18,258 bases of DNA from an uncultured Coprococcus sp. (GTDB lineage: Bacteria > Bacillota > Clostridia > Lachnospirales > Lachnospiraceae), in NCBI GenBank assembly GCA_900548215.1, contig URJI01000057.1:1-18258 (forward strand), written 5' to 3'. Within the stretch, counting starts at the first letter, position 1, and each line of letters opens with the position of its first letter. The notes beneath the pieces are model-generated. The model worked only from the letters and a program-made list of their open reading frames with translations, did not search any database and was not told where the DNA came from. The translations under genes and the position numbers were made by a program. This document shows positions 1 through 6,759 of this stretch, piece by piece.

Positions 1-2
1 AT

Positions 3-44
3 ATCCAGCTTGAGGAGCATGGCCTGCCCTGTATTATCTCATGA
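3..44 (+). CDS. possible 3' end of an upstream gene (partial)
   Basis: The first 14 codons in frame 3 are open and end in TGA, giving a short tail ending GLPCIIS. A strong plus-strand terminator lies 58 bp further on, which shows that transcription enters from the left and makes a gene end here plausible. Too little is visible to name a family. Frame 1 is also open, but its stop falls inside the terminator hairpin, so it is less likely. Confidence 0.25.
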   Translation: MQLEEHGLPCIIS

Positions 45-102
45 TGTTAACAGGTGGCGCAATTACATAGTATATTTGGGATGCTTTATATACAGTCTGC
101 AG

Positions 103-128
103 GGTCGCTTTTGAAGCGACCTTTTTTT
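103..128 (+). terminator. intrinsic terminator
   Basis: A perfect 8-bp GC-rich stem (GGTCGCTT with AAGCGACC) closes a 3-nt loop and runs straight into seven T residues. This is a textbook Rho-independent terminator for a gene entering from the left. The opposite strand lacks a U tract, so it works on the plus strand only. Confidence 0.9.
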
Positions 129-141
129 GATTCCTTTTTTG

Positions 142-177
142 TATAATGAGTTCATCAAAAAGAAACACCACATGGTG
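142..177 (+). promoter_or_regulatory. putative -10 box and palindrome upstream of the VWA gene
   Basis: A perfect TATAAT lies at 142-147, 60 bp before the VWA start codon. No convincing -35 is present, because the expected position falls in the T tract of the terminator. A short inverted repeat (CACCA, 2-nt gap, TGGTG) at 166-177 would lie just after the transcription start and could be an operator. The -10 is seen directly; its function is inferred. Confidence 0.4.
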
Positions 178-206
178 AATGAACATATTCAAGGAGGATG
201 ATTGTT

Positions 207-884
207 ATGCGTAAAGGATTGACAGAGGTTGTATTTATTTTAGACAGAAGTGGTTCTATGAGCGGACTTGAGGCTGATACTATTGGGGGATTCAACTCCA
301 TGATTGAGAAACAGAAGCGTGAGGATGGCGAGGCTTATATCTCAGCCGTGCTTTTTGATGATCAGACAGAGGTGCTTTATGATAGGGTTCCAGTTGACAG
401 GGTGGAGCCTATGAATGACAGGCAGTATTATGTGAGAGGATGTACAGCGCTGCTTGATGCTCTTGGAGGTGCAATCCATCATATTGCGAACGTTCACAAG
501 TATGCAAGACCTGAGGATATCCCAGAAAAGACACTATTCATCATTACCACTGACGGAATGGAGAATTCCAGCCGTAGATATACATATGGCAGGGTAAAGG
601 ATATGGTAGAGCATGAAAAGGAAAAGTACGGCTGGGAATTTTTATTCCTTGGAGCGAATATTGATGCGATAGATGTTGCGGGAAGGTTTGGCATTGGCGC
701 TGACAGAGCCCTCAATTATGAGTGCGATAGTATAGGAACAGCACTGAATTATCAGGTCCTTTCTGAGACAATATCTGCAGTGCGCAGATCGGAAAGCAGG
801 GCTGACATGGATGCTGCCATATTCTGTTGCAGTGCTCCGATAAGAGAAGATTATGCAAGACGTCATAGAGGTGGGAAAGCGTAA
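207..884 (+). CDS. von Willebrand factor type A (VWA) domain protein
   Basis: This is a 225-residue single-domain protein made of one VWA (Rossmann-like) fold. The metal-ion-dependent adhesion site is complete: D13-x-S15-x-S17 in DRSGSMSG, T80 in the GCTALLDALG stretch, and D116 in ITTDGMENSS. Such folds bind a divalent cation and mediate protein-protein contacts. There is no signal peptide or membrane segment, so it should be cytoplasmic. The start was chosen at 207 rather than the in-frame ATG at 198, because AAGGAGG at 191-197 abuts 198 but is well spaced for 207. Stand-alone VWA proteins of this size are common in gut Firmicutes and have no settled role. No MoxR-type AAA+ ATPase, the usual partner, lies next to it. 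The gene has its own promoter and appears monocistronic. Confidence 0.9.
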   Translation: MRKGLTEVVFILDRSGSMSGLEADTIGGFNSMIEKQKREDGEAYISAVLFDDQTEVLYDRVPVDRVEPMNDRQYYVRGCTALLDALGGAIHHIANVHKYARPEDIPEKTLFIITTDGMENSSRRYTYGRVKDMVEHEKEKYGWEFLFLGANIDAIDVAGRFGIGADRALNYECDSIGTALNYQVLSETISAVRRSESRADMDAAIFCCSAPIREDYARRHRGGKA

Positions 885-960
885 AAAGTCATTAAAAAAT
901 GCAAATGTGTTTTTATAAGCAGCGTTATGCAAAATGTATTATAATGTCGTACTTTTTCTA

Positions 961-989
961 ATGCAATAAACTACAAATAATGATATAAT
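961..989 (+). promoter_or_regulatory. putative promoter of the small membrane-protein gene
   Basis: An extended -10 (TGATATAAT, core 984-989) is separated by 17 bp from a weak -35 (ATGCAA, 961-966). A second TATAAT at 940-945 lacks a partner -35. Either could serve the gene starting at 1049. The rest of 885-1048 is AT-rich and shows no clear terminator for the VWA gene. Confidence 0.45.
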
Positions 990-1048
990 TTTACAAAAAG
1001 ATCGGTGATGCGATCATGCTGATCCGGCATATTTGTGGAGAAAAAAGT

Positions 1049-1483
1049 ATGAGATGGTTTAATGTGTTTGGTTTTATCCTTATGGCAATCTTAATAGTTC
1101 CGAATACTGTATATTTTACAAAACGCAAGGAAGCCGCACCCCGTAAATGGAACAATAAAATTGTCGGGATCATAGAGCAGATTGGAAGAGTAGGATGTAT
1201 TTTTTTCATGATAATAAATATTCCCGGATGGTGGAGCGGCTGGGGATCAGGTGAACTGCTCACGATTTATCTTATCGTAAATACTGGATTTGTGGCGGTC
1301 TATTGCATGATATGGACAATGGGATTATGTAAAGATAAGGTTATTGTTGCACTTGCTCTTTCAGGCATTCCGTCAGCACTATTTCTGTTCAGCGGAATTA
1401 TCATTAGATATGTGCCACTGATTTTGGCAGCATTGATGTTTGCACCGAGCCATATTCTGATCTCATATAAGAATGCAAAGTGA
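1049..1483 (+). CDS. small integral membrane protein of unknown function
   Basis: This 144-residue protein is not one I recognise. It is strongly hydrophobic with about four predicted membrane spans: residues roughly 3-22, a span around the GCIFFMIINIPGW stretch, one around LLTIYLIVNTGFVAVY, and a C-terminal pair covering VALALSGIPSALFLFSGIII and the PLILAALMFAPSHILI stretch. A basic cytoplasmic loop (TKRKEAAPRKWNNK) follows span 1, and a WWSGWGSG turn lies mid-protein. The start at 1049 is preferred because GTGGAG sits 8 nt upstream; the in-frame ATG at 1016 has no Shine-Dalgarno. It is convergent with the molybdenum operon and separated from it only by a truncated repeat. No enzymatic motif is visible. 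Confidence 0.75.
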   Translation: MRWFNVFGFILMAILIVPNTVYFTKRKEAAPRKWNNKIVGIIEQIGRVGCIFFMIINIPGWWSGWGSGELLTIYLIVNTGFVAVYCMIWTMGLCKDKVIVALALSGIPSALFLFSGIIIRYVPLILAALMFAPSHILISYKNAK

Positions 1484-1487
1484 ATCG

Positions 1488-1540
1488 AATCGGGGACGTT
1501 CCTTCTGTAACGAGGAGTGTCCCCGTGTCACGAATGAGAC
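1488..1540. repeat. half copy of a REP/MITE-like palindromic repeat (copy A)
   Basis: The segment 1493-1540 (48 nt) is identical to the reverse complement of 11029-11076, and 1488-1511 (24 nt) is identical to 10990-11013. It holds one arm and the loop of the full element at 10990-11080, then diverges, so the second arm is missing. Within it CGGGGAC can pair with GTCCCCG, giving a small hairpin. It fills the gap between two convergent stop codons (1483 plus, 1555 minus). Repeats of this flavour in Firmicutes are often linked to Y1/RAYT transposases; that link is inferred. Confidence 0.85.
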
Positions 1541-1554
1541 ATTCCGCGCAGTCG

Positions 1555-2640
1555 TCAGCTCAGCCGCGCCATATCAGCTGGTGTGTCAATGTCCATCAAT
1601 TCAGTTTTGTTGGTGACAGGTAGCTGCCTTACCTGAGACTCGTGACTGTGGACCACGACATTCCCGCCTTTTCCCTGTGGGAGAGACAGAAGCTCATCAA
1701 AATATTCTTTTGGAAAGACCACAGGTGCCCCTGGTGTTTTGTCATAACACGTTCTCCATATATATGATGGTTCATTTTGAGCACATAATAATAGTGATGC
1801 TATAGTCTCAGTCTTTATGAGTGGCTGATCGGAAGGAATAAAAGCACAGCGGTCAATATAGGAACCAATTGTATCCAGACCAAGTCGGATCATATCATTC
1901 CGATATGGTGAGGAGTGAAGGATTACCGGTATACTATATTCTGTGCAAAGCTTTTCAATATCCTGGTGTATTGTGACAACAAGTCGCCTGGCAAACAAAT
2001 CTTTTGTTATATCAAGTATCCACTTTATGAGCGGCTGTCCGTGATATTCAGCCATGAGTTTATTGTTGCCAAAGCGCTTTCCCTGCCCTGAAGCCATGAT
2101 GATACATCCGGAATTGCCAAATGGTCTGTCAAGGTCAACAAGGAACACATCTTTATGGCTGCACAGCCAGTTCAGAAATGAGAGATCCTGTTTTCGAACA
2201 ACCATAATGATCCGCTTTTTATTCATGAGCCTTTCGAAAGCTTTTTGATAATCGTATGATGTGTTTTCAAGATATCCAATTTCGTCTACAGTAATCCATG
2301 GTGCTGTTGTGTCTGCTAGGCTTTCTAAAAAAGCAATACATGTGCTGTTAAAGGCATCTTTAATGGGGTGCATGAGGTTCTCGCAACCTGTGGCATCAGA
2401 GCAGAATCTGCCTATACGTACAACTTCACCGCTTGAGTTGTTTTTCATGTATACGCCTTCTTTTTGAACGGCCCATGATGTAATTCCGGGCATTTGTCTG
2501 TCGAAAAGTGAAGAGAGAAGTGTTGATTTGCCACTTTTCCTGTCACCGGTAATAACGATATGTTTCTTTTGGCTAGTCAGAAAAGATCTCCATATACAAT
2601 TTGCTTCCGGCCTGAATACAGGCTTCTCTATATTGTTCAT
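1555..2640 (-). CDS. P-loop NTPase fused to MobA/MocA-like molybdenum cofactor nucleotidyltransferase
   Basis: This 361-residue protein has two domains. Residues about 25-175 form a P-loop NTPase of the THEP1/MobB-like type, with Walker A GDRKSGKST at 32-40 and Walker B WITVDEIGYLE at 115-125. Residues about 178-361 form a MobA-like NTP transferase, with the nucleotide loop MASGQGKRFGNNKL at 182-195, PSDQP at 269-273, GAPVVFP at 304-310 and DIDTP at 350-354. These last motifs are typical of MocA-type enzymes, which add CMP to molybdopterin to make the cytosine dinucleotide cofactor used by xanthine dehydrogenase-family enzymes. It is the last gene of the minus-strand operon and overlaps the regulator gene by 68 nt, suggesting translational coupling. 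The ATG at 2640 lacks a strong ribosome site but no better start is visible. The nucleotidyltransferase call is firm; the exact nucleotide and the role of the NTPase half are inferred from context. Confidence 0.88.
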   Translation of the reverse strand: MNNIEKPVFRPEANCIWRSFLTSQKKHIVITGDRKSGKSTLLSSLFDRQMPGITSWAVQKEGVYMKNNSSGEVVRIGRFCSDATGCENLMHPIKDAFNSTCIAFLESLADTTAPWITVDEIGYLENTSYDYQKAFERLMNKKRIIMVVRKQDLSFLNWLCSHKDVFLVDLDRPFGNSGCIIMASGQGKRFGNNKLMAEYHGQPLIKWILDITKDLFARRLVVTIHQDIEKLCTEYSIPVILHSSPYRNDMIRLGLDTIGSYIDRCAFIPSDQPLIKTETIASLLLCAQNEPSYIWRTCYDKTPGAPVVFPKEYFDELLSLPQGKGGNVVVHSHESQVRQLPVTNKTELMDIDTPADMARLS

Positions 2641-2908
2641 ATTTTTTCAGCCATTCCTTTCCCTCTGGTGTTATCGTGCTTCCACCACCTGACCTGCCAC
2701 CTGCTTGGCGGCTTGTAAGTGAAAATCCCAGCGCCTCTTCAGCGTTTTTTATCATGCGGAATGCTTTGCTGTAGGCAAGACCCATGGACTTGGACGCGGA
2801 GCGGAGAGAACCGGTTTCTTCTATAGCCAAAAGAAGGCGGTATGGACCTTCACCAAAGAATTTCTCATCATTATCATCAAAAAATGTTATTTTAATAGCA
2901 GCTCTCAA
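2573..2908 (-). CDS. ModE-type winged-helix regulator lacking the molybdate-binding domain
   Basis: This 111-residue protein matches the N-terminal DNA-binding domain of ModE (LysR-type winged helix). It shows FGEGPYRLLLAIEETGSLR, followed by the recognition region SKSMGLAYSKAFRMIK, and then the GGRSGGGSTITPEG wing. The paired MOP/TOBE domains that bind molybdate in E. coli ModE are absent, so effector sensing must be lost, indirect or on another protein. The start is a TTG: an in-frame TGA lies a few codons upstream and no ATG is available, while AAGGAGG sits about 10 nt before the TTG. It overlaps the ATPase stop by 4 nt (TTGA). By position it probably controls the molybdate/tungstate operon it sits in and perhaps the divergent xanthine dehydrogenase genes. 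Confidence 0.9.
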   Translation of the reverse strand: MRAAIKITFFDDNDEKFFGEGPYRLLLAIEETGSLRSASKSMGLAYSKAFRMIKNAEEALGFSLTSRQAGGRSGGGSTITPEGKEWLKKYEQYREACIQAGSKLYMEIFSD

Positions 2909-3729
2909 TGCATATCATCCTCCTTCATCATGACAAGCTGGCGCTTTCCCTGACGGTTGTGAAGTTCTCTGATACTGATTGTACCATAAACTTTGGACAG
3001 AAGCATTTCCATTTCCTCAATGGGTGTTTTATCGGGATATACTTCACCGATCAGTTTGGATTCAGATAAAACCAGAAGAGTGTTGCAGTAATTTAATGCA
3101 AGTGATGAATCGTGAAGCGTTACCAGAGACACCGCGTGGTTTTGTTCAACATAGCTGCACAGAAGGTTCATAATCTGGTAACGCAGCCTGAAGTCCAGTG
3201 CACTTTCTGGTTCGTCCAGGAGTAAAAGCTTCCGTTTTGCCACAAATGTACGTGCCAGCAGGGCAAGCTGTTTTTGACCCTCGCTCAATGTCTGAAAATT
3301 ATCGTTTATCCGTGAATCAAGTCCGACCATTGCAAGAACTTTATAAGCCTTTTCTTTCATGGCCTCAGTAGGGGGCTGAAGAAGCTTAAGCTCTGGGTTA
3401 AATCCCATCATGACAACATCTAAGAGAGATATGTCTATGGATATGCCGCTTTTTTGCGGGATATATCCACATAGCTGTGCTAGTTTTTTGTGAGGCATAT
3501 GTTCCAGCTGGAGATTATCTAACTCGCAGCAGCCACTATGCGGAATCAAATTGGCGATTGCTTTGATAAGGGTTGTTTTGCCACAGCCATTCTCGCCAAG
3601 TATACCAACAATTGTACCTTCTTCTGCAGAAAAGCTGATATTATTTATCACATTTTGCACATCTGTGGTGTTGGTGCGGCTGCTGTGGTGGTAGCCGGCT
3701 GACAGATCGCATATGTTTAATATACTCAT
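2905..3729 (-). CDS. ABC transporter ATP-binding protein, FecE/BtuD/MolC type
   Basis: This 274-residue ATPase energises the adjacent FecCD-type permease at the inner face of the membrane. All catalytic motifs are visible: Walker A GENGCGKT (45-52), Q-loop Gln92 in YIPQKSG, signature LSEGQ (148-152), Walker B LLLLDEP (168-174) and switch His206 in VTLHD. The start is set at 3729, where ATGA overlaps the permease stop by 4 nt and AAGGAGG lies about 11 nt upstream. A longer frame back to 3819 would only add residues inside the permease gene. The family covers iron-siderophore, cobalamin, haem and, in the Haemophilus MolBCA system, molybdate/tungstate importers. The ModE-type gene and MocA-like gene that follow favour molybdate or tungstate, but the sequence does not prove the substrate. 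Confidence 0.93.
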   Translation of the reverse strand: MSILNICDLSAGYHHSSRTNTTDVQNVINNISFSAEEGTIVGILGENGCGKTTLIKAIANLIPHSGCCELDNLQLEHMPHKKLAQLCGYIPQKSGISIDISLLDVVMMGFNPELKLLQPPTEAMKEKAYKVLAMVGLDSRINDNFQTLSEGQKQLALLARTFVAKRKLLLLDEPESALDFRLRYQIMNLLCSYVEQNHAVSLVTLHDSSLALNYCNTLLVLSESKLIGEVYPDKTPIEEMEMLLSKVYGTISIRELHNRQGKRQLVMMKEDDMH

Positions 3730-4739
3730 TTTACAGGTTTCCTCCTTATGCATAGATAGATAAGAAATGGTGCTCCTATGATACTTGTGAATATACTGAC
3801 CGGTAGTTCTGTGGAACATACACTTCGGGCAAGTATATCACCGAAAGTGAGAAGGCATCCACCTATAAGACCACTTAGAAGCATAGTTGATAAGCGGTTA
3901 TTTTTGAGCAGCATTCTGGCTCCGTGCGGAGCAAGCAGAGAGATAAAGCTGATAAGTCCTGTCATGCTGATCACACTTGAAGTTGCCAGGGTTGCGATCA
4001 AAAGAACCAGCATTCGTATCTGGTTAACATTCACGCCAAGCATTTTGCCCTCTGCGTCATCAAGGGAGAGCATTATGATCTGCCTGTACAATAGGAACAT
4101 TATCAGCAGGCAGACAGCGCACAGTATTACATTTGAACCAATGGAATATATACTTATGCCATTAAGGCTTCCCATGATCCAGTATTCAATTGATGATAAT
4201 TGTTTTTCAGGGTCGGCAGTCAGCTTCAGACACACAAGAGCGGTCTGGGCAAGACTGTGTACTGCTATGCCTGCCAGTACTATGCTTTTTCCATCACGCT
4301 CATATGTCAGCGATGACAGAAGCAGAACCAGTATCACACAGCATATGGCTCCGGCAAAAGCAGATATGGTTACAGACATTGTTCCCGACAAAAAAAGAAT
4401 GCCAAATGCGGCACCTGCGCTTGCACCTGAGGATACACCTATGATGTCTGGAGAAGCTAAGGGGTTCTTAAAGACAGTCTGATATACAAATCCTGCTATG
4501 CCGAGAACAAATCCCCCTATACAGCCGATGATTCCGCGGCTTGCGCGAAGCGTGAGAAATACACGCCACTGCATGTCATCACCTTGCAGCAATCCATTAA
4601 GTGTGAGAGGATATTTTCCGACAAAAAAAGAAAATATACTGAGAGCTGCCAGAATGACAGCTCCCAGTATAATAGTTATTGTTGCTTTGTTTTTATTTTT
4701 ACGCTTGTTATTAATTGTTGATTCCATAGAATGTTTCAT
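3726..4739 (-). CDS. FecCD-type ABC importer permease, probable molybdate/tungstate uptake
   Basis: This 337-residue polytopic protein is of normal length for the FecCD/BtuC family (about ten helices, acting as a homodimer). Recognisable features are a basic N-terminus before helix 1, the GVSSGASAGAAFG segment, and a C-terminal part containing LISFISLLAPHGARML, the GDILAR motif and ELPVSIFTSIIGAPFLIYL. It forms the membrane channel for the adjacent binding lipoprotein and ATPase. The ATG at 4739 overlaps the lipoprotein stop by 29 nt; an ATG at 4727 is also possible. Neither has a good Shine-Dalgarno, so translational coupling is likely. Substrate assignment rests on context, not on residues; iron-siderophore or corrinoid uptake remains the alternative. 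Confidence 0.92.
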   Translation of the reverse strand: MKHSMESTINNKRKNKNKATITIILGAVILAALSIFSFFVGKYPLTLNGLLQGDDMQWRVFLTLRASRGIIGCIGGFVLGIAGFVYQTVFKNPLASPDIIGVSSGASAGAAFGILFLSGTMSVTISAFAGAICCVILVLLLSSLTYERDGKSIVLAGIAVHSLAQTALVCLKLTADPEKQLSSIEYWIMGSLNGISIYSIGSNVILCAVCLLIMFLLYRQIIMLSLDDAEGKMLGVNVNQIRMLVLLIATLATSSVISMTGLISFISLLAPHGARMLLKNNRLSTMLLSGLIGGCLLTFGDILARSVCSTELPVSIFTSIIGAPFLIYLCIRRKPVK

Positions 4740-5829
4740 AATAATTTGTCATTTCAGTTGTATATGTGTCAGTTGATACCTGATCAGGATGAAGGATCCC
4801 TGCAAGCCATACAGATGCCAGGATTCCTGCAGGTACTGGGCTGTCCAATGCTTCCACGTCTCCAGGAATAGCATATACGTGACTGTTTTTTACAGCAGTG
4901 CATTCTGCAAGGTTTGGATCGTTAATTACGTCATCTACTGTATATTCGGCATCAGATGCGATTATTATATAAGAAGGATCCCATGCAAGAAGCTGCTCAT
5001 AGCTTATCTCGGCCCAGTAGGAGTCTGTGATAGAATCAGCTGCATTTTTTCCACCGGCAAGCTCTATGATGCTTGACTGATACATAGAAGGACCGGCAGT
5101 AGACAGGAATGATGAGTTGCCGGCAAGGTATACACTTTCAGGTTCTACGCCAGACAGAGCTGAAGTAAGAATAGCCTTCTGAGAATCTATATATGCGAGC
5201 AGCTTTGCAGCCTCTGAGTTGGTGTTAGTTGCCGTAGCTATGGTGTTGATCATTTCTGTCAGAAGATCCTGACTTTCAGGATTGACGAGCAGTACTGTGA
5301 TACCGAGGTCTGTCAGGCTCTGGGCTGCATCCTTCAGCTTCATTGGCAGAATAACCAGATCAGGTGAAAGAGCAGCACATGTCTCAAGGTTGAACTCTTT
5401 GGCAGTTCCAACATTCGGCAGCTCTGTCAGTTCTGGTGCAGCAAGCTTATAAATAGGGCGCTTGTCTGCTTTTGCTTCAATACCGACAACCTTATCCTTG
5501 AGACCAAGAGCGATCAGAAGGCTTGAAGAAATATAGTAGCCACTCACGATAGAAGATGGCTCTTTTTCAATTGTAACTTCACGGCCGGCCTGGTCAGTAA
5601 CTGTTACAGGGTAGACAGTCTGTTCAGCATCTGCTTCAGTGGAAGACTCTTCAGAAGATAATTCTTCAGATACTTCTTCACTGGAAGCTGATTCGGATAC
5701 TGAAGCAGCTGTGGTGCTTTCCGTAGTACTCTGTGTTGTCGTAGCACTGTCTGTACCACAGGCTGTAAGTACTGCCAGCATAGTACAGATAAGGATGATA
5801 GATAGTTGTTTTTTAAAAGTTGTTTTCAT
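4711..5829 (-). CDS. periplasmic-binding-type lipoprotein of a FecB/BtuF/MolA-like ABC importer
   Basis: This 372-residue protein is the extracytoplasmic substrate receptor for the importer. Residues 1-24 are a lipoprotein signal peptide with lipobox L21-T-A-C24. A low-complexity Ser/Thr/Glu linker to about residue 70 tethers the binding domain to the membrane. The rest matches the TroA-like periplasmic-binding fold: VTVTDQAGREVTI at the domain start, LGLKDKVVGIE, then LSPDLVILP and later WDPSYIIIASD. The start at 5829 is chosen because the signal peptide begins there and AAAGGAA lies about 10 nt upstream; the frame open back to 5901 would bury the signal. It is first in a five-gene minus-strand operon with its own promoter. 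Family members bind metal chelates or oxyanions; molybdate/tungstate is the best contextual guess. Confidence 0.93.
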   Translation of the reverse strand: MKTTFKKQLSIILICTMLAVLTACGTDSATTTQSTTESTTAASVSESASSEEVSEELSSEESSTEADAEQTVYPVTVTDQAGREVTIEKEPSSIVSGYYISSSLLIALGLKDKVVGIEAKADKRPIYKLAAPELTELPNVGTAKEFNLETCAALSPDLVILPMKLKDAAQSLTDLGITVLLVNPESQDLLTEMINTIATATNTNSEAAKLLAYIDSQKAILTSALSGVEPESVYLAGNSSFLSTAGPSMYQSSIIELAGGKNAADSITDSYWAEISYEQLLAWDPSYIIIASDAEYTVDDVINDPNLAECTAVKNSHVYAIPGDVEALDSPVPAGILASVWLAGILHPDQVSTDTYTTEMTNYYETFYGINN

Positions 5830-5863
5830 GAATTCAATGTTCCTTTCGTTATTCTTGAAATAA

Positions 5864-5878
5864 TACAACGGTATTGTA
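5864..5878. promoter_or_regulatory. candidate operator palindrome
   Basis: TACAACGGTATTGTA has 5-bp inverted arms (TACAA/TTGTA) around a 5-bp centre. It covers the -10 box of the minus-strand transporter promoter (5873-5878), where a bound repressor would block transcription. The ModE-type protein encoded in that operon is the obvious candidate binder. The sequence does not match the E. coli ModE consensus, so this is inference. Confidence 0.45.
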
Positions 5879-5901
5879 ACAAAGCACCTTTTCAAAGACA
5901 A
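5873..5901 (-). promoter_or_regulatory. promoter of the molybdate-type transporter operon
   Basis: Read on the minus strand, TTGTCT (5896-5901) is followed after exactly 17 bp by TACAAT (5873-5878). This is a good sigma-A promoter, about 44 bp before the lipoprotein start codon. Its -35 is next to the -35 of the divergent promoter, so the two may compete for RNA polymerase. Confidence 0.6.
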
Positions 5902-5917
5902 GATGTTTTAATATAAT
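5889..5917 (+). promoter_or_regulatory. promoter of the xanthine dehydrogenase operon
   Basis: TTTTCA (5889-5894), 17 bp, then a perfect TATAAT (5912-5917) in an AT-rich stretch. The predicted transcript would start about 35 nt before the FAD-subunit ATG at 5959. The element is divergent from, and physically overlaps, the transporter promoter. Confidence 0.65.
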
Positions 5918-5958
5918 ATATTTTGAAAAATTATGTTTATATGTTAAAAGGAGCTTTT

Positions 5959-6759
5959 ATGGTAACAATACAGAATTATGTACGCGCACAAAGTATTGAT
6001 GAGGCATATGAACTGAATCAGAAAAAGGGAAGCTGTATTATCGGAGGAATGCTTTGGACAAAAATGCAGGATCGCCTGATACAGACAGCCATAGATATGT
6101 GTGATCTGGGACTTGATAAGATCGAGGAAAAAGATGACGAATTTATTATTGGTGCAATGACATCACTCCGTCAGATAGAGCTGCATGACGGATTAAATAA
6201 ATATACACATGGTGCAGTATGCGAAGCGGTGAAGGATATTGTGGGAGTTCAGTTTCGGAATCTCGCCACGATTGGCGGAAGCATATGGGGACGTTTCGGG
6301 TTTTCGGACATTCTGACAGTTTTTTTAGCTATGGATGCATTTGTGGAGCTTTATCATGGTGGTATGATCCCTCTCAGGGAATTTGTCAACATGAAGCAGG
6401 ACAGGGACGTGATTGTACATCTGATCATAAGGAAAACTCCCGGAGTTTTTGCTTATGCATCAGTCCGCAATCAGAGAACAGATTTCCCTGTCATTGCCTG
6501 TTCAGCTTCATGCGTGGATGGAGAATACCGTCTGGCTGTAGGAGCAAGGCCTGGAAGGGCGATGCTTGTTCTGGATGAAGAAGGATTACTCAAAGAGGGA
6601 CTTTCTGATGAGACAGAGAAAGCATTTGCCAGTTGGGTTTCTGACAAGGTTCCGGTTGGAAGCAATCATCGGGCTGGCGCAGAATACAGAAGCCGTCTGA
6701 TACGTGTGCTTGGACAGAGATTATTGAAAAAGATTGAGGAGGAGCAGCAGTGGAAATAA
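5959..6759 (+). CDS. xdhB: xanthine dehydrogenase-type hydroxylase, FAD-binding subunit
   Basis: This 266-residue protein is the flavin subunit that passes electrons from the 2Fe-2S clusters to the final acceptor, usually NAD+. The CO dehydrogenase/XDH FAD-domain pattern is visible: IIGGMLW at 27-33 in place of the usual AGGTDL, TIGGS at 104-108, then GRFGFSDILTVFLAMDA, and a C-terminal CO-dehydrogenase-flavoprotein-like part (about 165-260). There is no 4Fe-4S insertion of the kind found in 4-hydroxybenzoyl-CoA reductase. It is slightly short (family about 280-300). The start at 5959 has AAAAGGAG 5 nt upstream; the open frame back to a TTG at 5923 has no ribosome site. It overlaps the Fe-S gene by 10 nt. 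It is first in the xdh-permease operon. The subunit call is secure; the altered first FAD motif is unusual. Confidence 0.9.
   Translation: MVTIQNYVRAQSIDEAYELNQKKGSCIIGGMLWTKMQDRLIQTAIDMCDLGLDKIEEKDDEFIIGAMTSLRQIELHDGLNKYTHGAVCEAVKDIVGVQFRNLATIGGSIWGRFGFSDILTVFLAMDAFVELYHGGMIPLREFVNMKQDRDVIVHLIIRKTPGVFAYASVRNQRTDFPVIACSASCVDGEYRLAVGARPGRAMLVLDEEGLLKEGLSDETEKAFASWVSDKVPVGSNHRAGAEYRSRLIRVLGQRLLKKIEEEQQWK

Noticed and set aside
1001..1015. GATCG/CGATC inverted repeat before the small membrane gene
   Set aside because: It has only 5-bp arms in an AT-rich leader, is not aligned with promoter elements in an informative way, and could easily occur by chance.
3778..4482. Long plus-strand reading frame opposite the permease gene
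   Set aside because: It is antisense to a clear FecCD permease, has no recognisable domain and no ribosome site, and is a shadow of the real gene.
5830..5901. Longer start for the binding lipoprotein at 5901
   Set aside because: It would place 24 residues before a clear lipoprotein signal peptide and would overlap the promoter region; the ATG at 5829 has its own ribosome site.
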